A DNA stretch of 64,000 nt from Armatimonadota bacterium (GTDB lineage: Bacteria > Sysuimicrobiota > Sysuimicrobiia > Sysuimicrobiales > Humicultoraceae). Made by a program: the position numbers and the translations under genes. Under the pieces are notes generated by a model. The model saw nothing but the letters and a program-made list of their open reading frames with translations, was not told the DNA's origin and did not search any database. Positions 7,917 to 15,881 of this stretch are shown here, in pieces. Where the stretch lies: assembly GCA_016869025.1 (NCBI GenBank), contig VGFA01000012.1:1-64000 (forward strand). Reading direction: 5' to 3'. The first letter of the stretch is position 1; every line of letters begins with the position of its first letter.

Positions 7917-9134
7917 ATGCGCACCACACGTCCGCCGCGCATCGCCTGCAAGCGTGAATCGCTGGTGATCACCGTGTTTGATGGCGAAGAAGCCATCTAC
8001 ACCTTCGATCATGCCGGACGGTTCTGGTCGGCGTGGGCCGGATACCGCCTCTACCGGCGCGCGCTGGACGGCCGGGTGATGCGAAAGCACACCGATCGCA
8101 GCGGACGCCATCCCCGCCGACACAGGAGCTTCCTGGAAGGTGGGGCGCGCGCGGCCATCACGGACGCGACAGCCAGGGCGGCGGCCGCAGCCCTCCTCGC
8201 CCTGCGCAGCGGCACCGCCGAGATCCTCTGGTCCCTGCCCGGAGAGCCCGATGCGGGCAGGGCAGCGGCTCTGCTGGAGGCCGCCGCCCGGTTCGATGCC
8301 GGCGCGGCCGAGGCGGATGCTCAGAGGTTCGCCTCGGTATATGCGCCGGTGCCGATTCTTCCTCCCGACCGCTACCGCTCCCTCGTCGTCCAGGTAACCG
8401 AGGGCTGCCACTGGAACCGCTGCACCTTCTGCTCGTTCTACCGGACGCGTCCCTTCCGGATCAAGCCGCTTGACGAGTTCGCGTCTCACCTCGGCGCGGT
8501 CCGGGCGTTCTTCGGCCCGGGGCTCACCCTGCGGCGGGGTGCGTTTCTGGGAGATGCAAACGCCCTGCTGCTGCCTGTCGCCGACCTCATTCCGCGCCTG
8601 GACCTGCTGGCGCGCGCGCTGCCCGAGCATGCCGGCGACCTGGCGGCGTTCATAGACGTGTTCACAGGTCACCGCCGCGACTGCCGTGACCTGGCAACAC
8701 TCCGGGCGCGAGGGCTTCGCAGAATCTACCTGGGTCTGGAGAGCGGCGACGACCGGATGCTGGAGTTCCTCAACAAGCCCCAGTCGGCCGAGGAAGCGAT
8801 TGGCCTTGCGCACGCGGCCCGGGAGGCGGGCCTGGCGGTAGGCATCATCGTCATGGCCGGCATCGGCGGGGACGCATTCTGGCCGAGGCACGTGGAAGCC
8901 ACGCTGGCGGCGATCCGGGCCATGGATCTGGGTGCCGGAGACCTGCTGTACGTCTCGGCGTTCGCCGCTCCGCGCGAGGGCCCCTACGCCGAGAGGGCAA
9001 TGGCAGCCGGAGTGAAGTCGCTCACCGAGGACGAGGTATGGGACCAGGTGGACGAACTGGTCTCGGGATCCAGGGCGGTGCTAGGGGCCGGGGCTCGCGT
9101 TGCGCGCTACGACATAGAGGAGTTCATCTACTAG
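7917..9134 (+). CDS. radical SAM protein of unknown substrate
   Basis: A 405-aa radical S-adenosylmethionine enzyme. The cluster site is C164-x4-C169-x2-C172 (GCHWNRCTFC), followed by a Gly-rich strand (LGDAN), RIYLGLESGDDRMLEFLNK and GIIVMAGIGGD typical of the TIM-barrel core. Residues 1-150 form a distinct N-terminal region (FDGEEAIYTFDHAGRFWSAW) with no cobalamin-binding motif. The substrate is unknown. It is a single plus-strand gene inserted between rarA and the aspS/6S region; no clear ribosome site precedes the ATG, so the start could be leaderless or slightly different. Confidence 0.82.
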   Translation: MRTTRPPRIACKRESLVITVFDGEEAIYTFDHAGRFWSAWAGYRLYRRALDGRVMRKHTDRSGRHPRRHRSFLEGGARAAITDATARAAAAALLALRSGTAEILWSLPGEPDAGRAAALLEAAARFDAGAAEADAQRFASVYAPVPILPPDRYRSLVVQVTEGCHWNRCTFCSFYRTRPFRIKPLDEFASHLGAVRAFFGPGLTLRRGAFLGDANALLLPVADLIPRLDLLARALPEHAGDLAAFIDVFTGHRRDCRDLATLRARGLRRIYLGLESGDDRMLEFLNKPQSAEEAIGLAHAAREAGLAVGIIVMAGIGGDAFWPRHVEATLAAIRAMDLGAGDLLYVSAFAAPREGPYAERAMAAGVKSLTEDEVWDQVDELVSGSRAVLGAGARVARYDIEEFIY

Positions 9135-9136
9135 CA

Positions 9137-9317
9137 GGCCCCCGCCGTGCCGTGCGGGACGGAGTTCCCGAACCCTGCTCTCGCAGGTGGGTGCCCTCCC
9201 GGCCGCTCCGGCTTCCCGCGGACTGGCAGCGGGTCTGCCTCGGCGTCCGGAGCCGGGCTCCCCGGGCCAATGTGTTGGATCGGAACTTCTGGCCCGCCTC
9301 GTGCACGGCAGGGGACC
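9137..9317 (-). ncRNA. ssrS: probable 6S RNA
   Basis: The gap between aspS and the radical SAM gene folds, on the minus strand, as one long interrupted hairpin of about 181 nt. The closing stem pairs GGTCCCC with GGGGGCC, then TGCCGTGC (9303-9310) with GCACGGCA (9148-9155). Further in, AGTTCC pairs with GGAACT, an open central bubble follows whose 3' side carries the mini-hairpin CCTGC-GAGA-GCAGG, and a distal stem pairs GCTCCGG with CCGGAGC. Size, central bubble with a 3' mini-hairpin, and position downstream of aspS near rarA (as for Bacillus 6S-1) all fit 6S RNA, which sequesters sigma-70 RNA polymerase. Ends are approximate. Confidence 0.65.
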
Positions 9318-9332
9318 TTCCGCGCACCTCTA

Positions 9333-9361
9333 ATCCTATCAACCTGCGCCGCCGCCCGCAA
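9333..9361 (-). promoter_or_regulatory. promoter for the probable 6S RNA
   Basis: TTGCGG (9356-9361), a 17-bp spacer and TAGGAT (9333-9338), overlapping the last codons and stop of aspS. The predicted start (about 9326) is a few nt before the first paired base of the RNA. The same TTGCGG -35 occurs before rpmB. Confidence 0.5.
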
Positions 9362-11144
9362 CCTGATCCTGTGCAACCACGATGTGAACATCGCGCAGCA
9401 GATCCGGATCCGCAGGCGCAGGCGCCCCGATCATCAGGTCGGTCGCGCTCGCGGTCTTGGGAAACGCGATCACGTCGCGGATCGTGGCCTCCCCGGCAAG
9501 GAGCATCACGAGCCGGTCAAGGCCCAGCGCTATCCCGCCGTGGGGCGGTGCGCCGAACCGCAGCGCGTCCAGCAGGAAACCGAACCTCGCCTGCGCCTGC
9601 TCAGGGGAGATCCCAAGCAGCCGGAACACCTGCTCCTGCACCCCGTGCTCGTGGATCCGTATGCTCCCCCCGCCCAGCTCCACGCCGTTCAGCACAAGGT
9701 CGTGGGCCCTCGCGCGCGCCCGGCCGGGCGACGCCTCCAGTAGGGGCAGGTCCTCTTCCATCGGCGCCGTGAATGGATGGTGAACCGCGACGAACCGCCC
9801 CTGGGAGGGGTCAAACTCCACCAGGGGGAACTCCGTCACCCAGGCGAACCTCGAGGCAGCACCGTTCTCGCGCAGGCCCCACCGGTCGGCCGCCTCCAGC
9901 CGCAGGCGCCCTAGCGCGGCCGCGGTCGCCTCGGCTGGCCCGGCGACAAGCAGGATGAGATCCCCCTCCTGCGCGCCGGTGCGGGCCGCAATCGCATCGA
10001 GCACACCCCTGGACAGGTGCTTGGCCAGTGGTCCCCTGGGTCCCGACGATGTCAACGCCACTGAAGCCAGACCTTCGGCGCCGGCAGACCGGGCCACGGC
10101 GGCAAGGTCATCCATGTCGCGCCGGCTGGCTGCGGCGTGCCCTGGTATGCGCAGAGCACGCAGCACTCCTCCGGATGACGCGGCCTCCTGGAACCTGGCC
10201 ACGCCGCTCTGGCCCGCCAGATCGGTTAGGTCCACGATCTCCAAAGGCACCCGCAGATCTGGCTTGTCGGATCCGAAGCGCAGCATGGCATCCGCGTACG
10301 ACAGCCGTGGGAACGGGCGCTGGATTTCGGTGCCCAACACCCTGGCCCAGACGTCGTGGAGCATCTCCTCGGTTATCGCCAGGATCTCGTCCTGATCAAC
10401 GAAGCTCATCTCGATGTCTATCTGGGTGAACTCCGGCTGGCGGTCCGCTCGCAGATCTTCGTCGCGAAAACACCTCGCTATCTGGAAGTACCGGTCTATG
10501 CCGCCTACCATGAGCAACTGCTTAAACAGTTGAGGGGATTGCGGGAGCGCGTAGAACTTCCCCGGCTGCACCCGGCTCGGCACCAGGAAGTCCCGAGCCC
10601 CTTCAGGCGTGCTGCGGATCAGCATTGGCGTCTCAACCTCCAGGAAACCCTGACGGTCGAGCGACTCGCGGATCGCCATCGTGGCCTTGTGCCGCAGCAT
10701 GAGGTTGCGGTACATGCGCGGGCGGCGCAGGTCGAGGTACCGGTAGCGCAGCCGCAAGGCCTCATCCACCGCGGCCTCATCGCCCGGCGCAAACGGCGGC
10801 GTTGCCGACGGAGACAGAATCCTCAGCGTCCCGGCCCGGATCTCGATCTCCCCGGTGGCCAGGCGCGGGTTCACCGTTCCGTCCGGGCGGCGTGCCACCA
10901 GGCCGCTGGCCGCCGCGACGAACTCCGCCCTCACTTCGCCCGCGGCCGTCGCGCTCGCGGGATCCACATCGCCCGGGTTGATGACCACCTGCGTCAGCCC
11001 CTCCCGGTCGCGCAGATCGAGGAAGACTACCCCTCCCAGATCCCGCCGGCGCTGTACCCACCCGGCTATGCGGACTTCCTGGCCCGCGTGGGCGCCTCGC
11101 AGTTCCCCGCAGGAGTGCGTGCGCTTCTCCCCCACCGCCTTCAT
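9339..11144 (-). CDS. aspS: aspartate--tRNA ligase
   Basis: 601-aa bacterial-type AspRS. N-terminal OB-fold anticodon domain (residues 1-110, [19 protein letters not shown]), class II core with motif 2 [18 protein letters not shown], a bacterial GAD insertion domain (about 290-420) and motif 3 [12 protein letters not shown]. Its ATG overlaps the hisS stop by 4 bp (ATGA), so both are read from one transcript controlled by the T-box upstream of hisS. Since asnS is present, Asn-tRNA can be made directly. Whether this AspRS is discriminating is not evident from sequence. Confidence 0.95.
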   Translation of the reverse strand: MKAVGEKRTHSCGELRGAHAGQEVRIAGWVQRRRDLGGVVFLDLRDREGLTQVVINPGDVDPASATAAGEVRAEFVAAASGLVARRPDGTVNPRLATGEIEIRAGTLRILSPSATPPFAPGDEAAVDEALRLRYRYLDLRRPRMYRNLMLRHKATMAIRESLDRQGFLEVETPMLIRSTPEGARDFLVPSRVQPGKFYALPQSPQLFKQLLMVGGIDRYFQIARCFRDEDLRADRQPEFTQIDIEMSFVDQDEILAITEEMLHDVWARVLGTEIQRPFPRLSYADAMLRFGSDKPDLRVPLEIVDLTDLAGQSGVARFQEAASSGGVLRALRIPGHAAASRRDMDDLAAVARSAGAEGLASVALTSSGPRGPLAKHLSRGVLDAIAARTGAQEGDLILLVAGPAEATAAALGRLRLEAADRWGLRENGAASRFAWVTEFPLVEFDPSQGRFVAVHHPFTAPMEEDLPLLEASPGRARARAHDLVLNGVELGGGSIRIHEHGVQEQVFRLLGISPEQAQARFGFLLDALRFGAPPHGGIALGLDRLVMLLAGEATIRDVIAFPKTASATDLMIGAPAPADPDLLRDVHIVVAQDQVAGGGAG

Positions 11145-12439
11145 CCTCCCTGCCCGCCGCCGGCTGGCTCTCGCCTCCGCAGCCGATCCCGCAGCGCGGC
11201 TGCAACGCCTGTCCGCCCTATCGTGATCTGCTCGCCGGTGGCCATCTCGCGCAGCGTGACCGTGCCCGCGGCCAGCTCATCGTCGCCCAGGACCACGGCC
11301 ATCCGCGCGCCGAGCCGGTCGGCGAGCTTCATCTGCGCGGCCACCGGACGGGCCAGCAGGTCGCCATCGGTCCTGATGCCTGCCTGACGCAGTTCGTCTG
11401 CCAGGCGGAAGCCTTCTGAACGCGCGGCCGAACCGATCGTCACCACCATCGCCTCGATCCCCCGGTCCACGGGCCCGGCCAGCCCTTCCTGCTCGCCGAC
11501 CAACAGCAAACGGTCCAGGCCGAAGCCAAAGCCCACGCCAGGGGTAGGCGGTCCTCCCAGCTGCTCGGCCAGCCCGTCATAGCGTCCGCCACCAAACATG
11601 GCGTTCTGAGCGCCCAGGCGGCCGGAGTAGACCTCCACGGCCGTGCGCGTGTAGTAGTCCAGCCCCCGCACGATGAAGGGGTCGAGCGTGTACCGGATCC
11701 CCAGCGCGTCGAACTGCGCCCGAACGCCCGCGAAGTGCGCAGCGCAGGCGTCGCAGAGGTAGCCGAAGATCGGCGGGGCGCCGCGTGCGATCCGATTGCA
11801 CCCCTCGCGCTTGCAGTCGAGAATACGCAGCGGGTGCTCTTCGTACCTCCGCCGGCAGTCCTCGCACAGATCGGTGACACGGGGCCTGAAGTAGTCGCGC
11901 AGCGCGGCCAGGTACCGCGGGCGGCAGCCAGCGTCGCCGACGCTGTTCAGCCGTACCTCGACCTCTGCCAGGCCCACCTTCTGGAGCAGGCGCACAGGCA
12001 GCGCTAGCACCTCGGCATCGGCCGACGGATCCGGACTGCCGATGATCTCGGCACCGAACTGCGTGTGCTGCCTGTAGCGGCCGCGTTGGGGCCGATCGTA
12101 GCGGAACATCGGCGCGATGTAGTAGAGCTTCACGGGCTGCGGCCAGCGCGCGAGCCCGTGCTCGAGAAAGGCGCGCATCACCGCCGCGGTCCCCTCGGGG
12201 CGCAGGCTGAGCGAGCGGCCCCCGCGATCCGAGAACGTGTACATCTCCTTCTCGACGAGGTCGGTGTTCTCGCCCACCGTGCGCTGAAACACATCCGTGT
12301 GCTCGACCGCCGGTGTACGGATCTCGCGGAACCCGTAGCAGGCCGCCATCTCGCGGATCTCTGCCTCCAGCGCCTGCCACCGTTCCACCTCGCCTGGGAG
12401 GATGTCGCGCATGCCGCGCGGCGCCTGGAATGCGGCCAT
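11141..12439 (-). CDS. hisS: histidine--tRNA ligase
   Basis: 432-aa HisRS with N-terminal [12 protein letters not shown], motif 2 ([19 protein letters not shown]), the histidine-specific [15 protein letters not shown] and motif 3 [12 protein letters not shown], followed by the C-terminal anticodon domain. A CxxC..CxxC-like set (C-E-D-C, C-K, C-D-A-C at about 197-232) in the insertion domain may bind metal. ATG at 12439 follows GAGAGGGGGAACGG. First gene of hisS-aspS, behind a T-box leader and a consensus promoter. Confidence 0.95.
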   Translation of the reverse strand: MAAFQAPRGMRDILPGEVERWQALEAEIREMAACYGFREIRTPAVEHTDVFQRTVGENTDLVEKEMYTFSDRGGRSLSLRPEGTAAVMRAFLEHGLARWPQPVKLYYIAPMFRYDRPQRGRYRQHTQFGAEIIGSPDPSADAEVLALPVRLLQKVGLAEVEVRLNSVGDAGCRPRYLAALRDYFRPRVTDLCEDCRRRYEEHPLRILDCKREGCNRIARGAPPIFGYLCDACAAHFAGVRAQFDALGIRYTLDPFIVRGLDYYTRTAVEVYSGRLGAQNAMFGGGRYDGLAEQLGGPPTPGVGFGFGLDRLLLVGEQEGLAGPVDRGIEAMVVTIGSAARSEGFRLADELRQAGIRTDGDLLARPVAAQMKLADRLGARMAVVLGDDELAAGTVTLREMATGEQITIGRTGVAAALRDRLRRREPAGGGQGG

Positions 12440-12449
12440 GGTTCCGTTC

Positions 12450-12754
12450 CCCCTCTCTTCCTGCCAAGAGCAACGCTCCCGTCCGTCAGGGACGGGAGCG
12501 TCGTATCTTCCCGCGGTGCCACCCTGGTTCCCGGCCGGCGCGAAGCAACCGGTCGGACCCTCTACGCTGTGACGGGCGGACCCGGACGACCCCGGCCACG
12601 GCTGCGCGCGGCCGGACCCATCGGCTCAGGGGCGTCGTTCGGAACCCGGGGCGCCTGGGGATGCTCGCAGCCCGCCGAAGCGAGGCCTCCCCTCTCTGAA
12701 AGGGCCGGGTCCTACTCTTCCCTTCCCAGCCGGTACCGTATGAACCTGAAACTT
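12450..12754 (-). promoter_or_regulatory. T-box riboswitch leader of hisS-aspS (tRNA-Asp type)
   Basis: About 300 nt of leader between the promoter and hisS, covering the only long gene-free stretch (12440-12912). The T-box motif AGGGTGGCACCGCGG is exact at 12511-12525. Upstream are the stem I marks GAAGAGTAGG and CAGAGAG, and a putative specifier GAC (12634-12636) in the context GAAC-GAC-G. The UGGN acceptor-pairing element reads UGGC, which pairs with an acceptor end having discriminator G73, as in tRNA-Asp; tRNA-His has C73. Specifier and UGGN thus agree on aspartate. Uncharged tRNA-Asp would stabilise the antiterminator and switch on both synthetases. Confidence 0.88.
12473..12501 (-). 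terminator. T-box regulated terminator hairpin
   Basis: A 12-bp stem, ACGCTCCCGTCC paired with GGACGGGAGCGT around a 5-nt loop, directly 3' of the T-box motif. The U tract after it is weak (TGCTCTT). It is the expected alternative to the antiterminator formed with the T-box sequence. Confidence 0.75.
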
Positions 12755-12760
12755 GCGGCT

Positions 12761-12790
12761 ATTCTACTGTTGGGCGGGCTCTGCTGTCAA
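12761..12790 (-). promoter_or_regulatory. sigma-70-type promoter of hisS-aspS
   Basis: TTGACA (12785-12790), 18-bp spacer, TAGAAT (12761-12766). The expected start is near 12754, just before the T-box stem I. The remaining 12791-12912 leads to the divergent nucleotidyltransferase; no equally clear plus-strand promoter was seen. Confidence 0.75.
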
Positions 12791-12912
12791 ATCACGCGAG
12801 ACCGGCACCGTACACTGCCTGCGGCCGCAGGTTTCCTCGTCCAGGAGGTCGCAGCCGCAGGGGCGAAGTCATACAACAGGAACCCCAGCCGTCCTGAAGG
12901 GAGGCGCCACAG

Positions 12913-13620
12913 GTGCAGGCAATCATCCTGGCCGGCGGACGAGGGGAGCGGCTCCGCCCCTACACCGAAGACAGGCCCAAGCCCATGGTCGAGGTCCTGG
13001 GCGTCCCGATACTGGCGTACCAGATGCACTGGCTGCAGACGCAGGGCGTTTCGGAAGTCGTGGTGGCATGCGGGTACAGGCACGAGGTGATCCGGGACTA
13101 CTTCGGCGACGGCGCCAAGTGGGGCATGCGGATTGACTACGCTGTTGAGAGTTCACCCCTCGGACGCGGCGGCGCCATCCGCAGCGCGTTCGGGAGGCTG
13201 CGCCCGAGCGAGCAGGTCGTGCTGGCGACTAACGGCGACATCCTGACGAATCTCCGGCTCGCACCGGTCGTAGACCATCACCGCGGGGGCGGGAATCTGG
13301 CTACGGTGGTGCTCACGCCCTATGTCAGCACCTACGGGCTGGTGGAGACAACCGCGGACGGCCGGGTGGTGGCGTTCCACGAGAAACCAACGCTCCCCTA
13401 CTGGATCAACGCCGGGATCTACGTGCTATCCCCCGAGGTGATACCAATGCTCCCCGAGGTCGGGGACCACGAGCGAACAACGTTCCCGGAGCTGGCCGGG
13501 CAGCGACGCCTGGGCGCCTACAAATCCGAGGCCTACTGGCGATCCGTGGATACGGTGAAGGACCTCTCCGAGGTCAGCCGCGAGCTTGAGCAGCGATTGC
13601 TCACTGCGTTTCTTGCCTGA
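12913..13620 (+). CDS. sugar-1-phosphate nucleotidyltransferase
   Basis: 235-aa NTP_transferase enzyme that joins a sugar-1-phosphate to a nucleotide. The N-terminal signature is LAGGRGERLRPYTEDRPKPM with the catalytic Arg and Lys; GD in ATNGDILTN binds metal. It is short and lacks the hexapeptide-repeat acyltransferase tail, like mannose-1-phosphate guanylyltransferases and NDP-heptose or MurNAc-1-P uridylyltransferases, so the sugar is open. GTG at 12913 follows GGGAGG. Its 3' end overlaps the convergent histidine phosphatase gene by 20 bp. Confidence 0.85.
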   Translation: MQAIILAGGRGERLRPYTEDRPKPMVEVLGVPILAYQMHWLQTQGVSEVVVACGYRHEVIRDYFGDGAKWGMRIDYAVESSPLGRGGAIRSAFGRLRPSEQVVLATNGDILTNLRLAPVVDHHRGGGNLATVVLTPYVSTYGLVETTADGRVVAFHEKPTLPYWINAGIYVLSPEVIPMLPEVGDHERTTFPELAGQRRLGAYKSEAYWRSVDTVKDLSEVSRELEQRLLTAFLA

Positions 13621-14239
13621 GGGGGCGCACCGGCGCCACCGCATTGAGCACCAGCATCACCGGAGTGCCGTCCACGAACTCGAACACGGTCAGCGACGCG
13701 GGCGAGATTTCCATCCGCCGCATGGCATCCAGGGGCAGTTCGAGCAGACGGCATATCAGCGCCAGGATCGGATCCTGGTGGGAGACGAGCAACGCAGCAC
13801 CTCCCTGCTCCACCCACTCGCGCGCGCACTCGGCCATGCGGCCCGCAATCGCCTCCACCGGCTCGAAGCCGGGAACCGCCATCCGCGATGGCTCGGTCCG
13901 CCATGTCTGCCATTCGGCAGGATGGCGGGCGATCACATCGGCGACCGGCATGCCTTCCCACGGCCCGAGCCCGGCCTCGATGAGACGATCGTCCGCGGAG
14001 ACGGGCCGGTCCACGTGTTCGGCGATGATGGCCGCGGTCTCCATCGTGCGGTCCAGCGGGCTGGACACGATACGGTCCGGAGGCGCTCCCTCCAGGTATA
14101 GCGCGAGGGCCTCGACCTCGGCGCGGCCAGCTGCGCTCAGGTGCACCCCGGGGAGCCGGCCGGCGAACCGGTTGACCGGCGGCACCAACCAGTCGTGGTG
14201 CCCGTGGCGTACTACCATCAGGCGGGGCGTGTCAGCCAT
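13601..14239 (-). CDS. histidine phosphatase (phosphoglycerate-mutase-like)
   Basis: 212-aa member of the histidine phosphatase superfamily. The catalytic RHG motif is in MVVRHGHHDWL, the proton-donor Glu region is LIEAGLGPWEGM, and the second His is in LLVSHQDPI. Candidate roles are a phosphosugar or nucleotide phosphatase; no substrate is visible. It overlaps dtd by 8 bp and is the last gene of the secD-initiated unit. Its C-terminal codons run antisense into the nucleotidyltransferase for 20 bp. Confidence 0.85.
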   Translation of the reverse strand: MADTPRLMVVRHGHHDWLVPPVNRFAGRLPGVHLSAAGRAEVEALALYLEGAPPDRIVSSPLDRTMETAAIIAEHVDRPVSADDRLIEAGLGPWEGMPVADVIARHPAEWQTWRTEPSRMAVPGFEPVEAIAGRMAECAREWVEQGGAALLVSHQDPILALICRLLELPLDAMRRMEISPASLTVFEFVDGTPVMLVLNAVAPVRPLRQETQ

Positions 14240-14675
14240 CTGTATCTAGGACGAGCGTCACGGGCCCGTCGTTGTGGATCTCCACGACCATCTTAGCCCG
14301 GAACCGGCCTGTTGCGACGGTGATGCCAAGTGTGCGCAGCCCGGCGACGAACTCCTCGCACAGCGCCTCGGCATGATCCGGCGCCGCCGCCCGAATGAAG
14401 GATGGACGGCGCCCGCGGCTAACATCGCCGTAGAGCGTGAACTGCGAGACAACCAGGACCGAGCCGCCCACTTCCATCACGGACCGGTTAAGCTTCCCGG
14501 CCTCGTCGTCGAAGATGCGCAGGTGGGATACCTTCTCGGCCAGTGCCGCGGCCTGCGGGGATGCGTCGCCTGCCGCCACGGCGAGGAGAACCATCAGCCC
14601 CGGACCGATCGAGCCGAGCGTTGCATCGCCGACGCGCACGGCCGCCCGCGCTACCCGTTGAACAACTGCTCTCAC
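14232..14675 (-). CDS. dtd: D-aminoacyl-tRNA deacylase
   Basis: 147-aa DTD that hydrolyses D-amino acids (and misacylated Gly) from tRNA. Contains the signature SQFTLYGD (here VVSQFTLYGDVSRG) and the cross-subunit Gly-Pro dipeptide NDGPVTLVLDT at the C terminus, which uses peptide geometry to reject L-amino acids. GTG at 14675 starts the frame (M-R-A-V-V-Q-R). In many bacteria dtd follows rel directly; here an aminotransferase gene is inserted between them. Confidence 0.94.
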   Translation of the reverse strand: MRAVVQRVARAAVRVGDATLGSIGPGLMVLLAVAAGDASPQAAALAEKVSHLRIFDDEAGKLNRSVMEVGGSVLVVSQFTLYGDVSRGRRPSFIRAAAPDHAEALCEEFVAGLRTLGITVATGRFRAKMVVEIHNDGPVTLVLDTDG

Positions 14676-14699
14676 TGTGGTTTCCGCGGCGGCTCCGGC

Positions 14700-15881
14700 C
14701 TAGCCATCGGCACGTGGGGCAAGGGCGCCGAGGCGGCGCCGCACCTCTTCCAGGGTTTCGGGCCGCTTGGGAAACGCGAAGCGCACGTGTGGCGTGCGGG
14801 CCGAAGGATCGCTGCGGAAGCTGCTGCCCGGAACCACGGCGACGCCCACCTGGGAAGCCATACGCCGCGCAAACGTCACGTCATCATCCGCGCACAGGCC
14901 GGTGAAGTCGGCCATGACGTAGTACGCGCCGCGCGGCACGACACACCCGAAGCCGGCCCCGGTCAGGATCTCAAGCATGGCGTTCCGCTTGGCCTGATAG
15001 AACGCGCCCAGGCCCGTGTAGTAGTCGCGCGGGAAGTTGAACGCGGTCACCGCCGCCTCCTGCAGCGGTGCCGGCGCGCCTACGGTCAGGAAGTCGTGGG
15101 CGCGGCGGATACCGTCGGCGATCGCGTCGTTGCCGGTCAGCGCCCATCCCACCCGCCAGCCGGTCACGCTGTAGGTCTTGGACATACTGTTGACCGTGAC
15201 GGTGCGCTCCGCCATCCCGGGCAGCGCAGCCAGGCTGATGTGGACCGCCCCATCGTAGAGGATGTGCTCGTAGACCTCGTCCGTGATCGCCAGCACGTCC
15301 CATTCAAGGCACAGGGCCGCGACCTGCTCCAGCTCGGAACGGGTAAAGACCTTGCCGGTGGGGTTGTGAGGCGTGTTCACGATGATGGCCCGCGTCCTTT
15401 GCCCGAAAGCGGCACGCAGATCAGCGGGATCGAACGGCATGGCCGGATCCGTGAGATCCAGTCGGACATACCGAAGGTGCGCGCCTGCCAGCAACGCGTC
15501 CGGGCCGTAGTTCTCGTAGAAGGGTTCGAAGAGGACGACCTCGTCACCCGGGTCCAGGACGGCGAGCAGCGTGGCCATCATCGCCTCGGTGGCCCCACAG
15601 GTCACCGTGATGTGGCGCTCCGGGTCCACTTCCAGGCCGTTCGACCACGCCACCTTGTCGGCGATCGCGCGCCGCAGCCGCGGGGACCCCCATGTGATCG
15701 AATACTGGTTCCACTCTCCCCGCACCGCGGCCACGGCGGCCTCCACCAGCTCCGGCGGGGGGTCGGAGTCCGGAAAGCCCTGCGCCATGTTGATGGCCCC
15801 GTGCAGGTCGGCGAGCCGCGTCATCTCACGGATCACCGACTCGGCGAAGAGTTCAACACGCGCAGACGTCGTGCGCCTCAT
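14700..15881 (-). CDS. PLP-dependent class I/II aminotransferase
   Basis: 393-aa fold-type I aminotransferase. NTPHNPTGKV and ITDEVYEH are the cofactor-binding motifs, the Schiff-base Lys is in SMSKTYSVTGWRVGW, and the substrate-carboxylate Arg is in the C-terminal VRFAFPK region. The overall pattern (NMAQGFPDSDPPPELV) is closest to kynurenine/methionine-type aminotransferases, but the amino donor is uncertain. Its ATG overlaps the rel stop as TAATG, indicating translational coupling. Confidence 0.88.
   Translation of the reverse strand: MRRTTSARVELFAESVIREMTRLADLHGAINMAQGFPDSDPPPELVEAAVAAVRGEWNQYSITWGSPRLRRAIADKVAWSNGLEVDPERHITVTCGATEAMMATLLAVLDPGDEVVLFEPFYENYGPDALLAGAHLRYVRLDLTDPAMPFDPADLRAAFGQRTRAIIVNTPHNPTGKVFTRSELEQVAALCLEWDVLAITDEVYEHILYDGAVHISLAALPGMAERTVTVNSMSKTYSVTGWRVGWALTGNDAIADGIRRAHDFLTVGAPAPLQEAAVTAFNFPRDYYTGLGAFYQAKRNAMLEILTGAGFGCVVPRGAYYVMADFTGLCADDDVTFARRMASQVGVAVVPGSSFRSDPSARTPHVRFAFPKRPETLEEVRRRLGALAPRADG

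Noticed and set aside
7904-7917. Possible LexA half-site CGAACAAACG before the radical SAM gene
   Set aside because: The left half fits but the right half (GGTA) does not match GTTCG, and there is no promoter around it.
9137-9317. The aspS downstream stem as a bidirectional terminator
   Set aside because: At about 180 nt with an internal bubble and its own promoter it is too long and structured, and it has no U tract.
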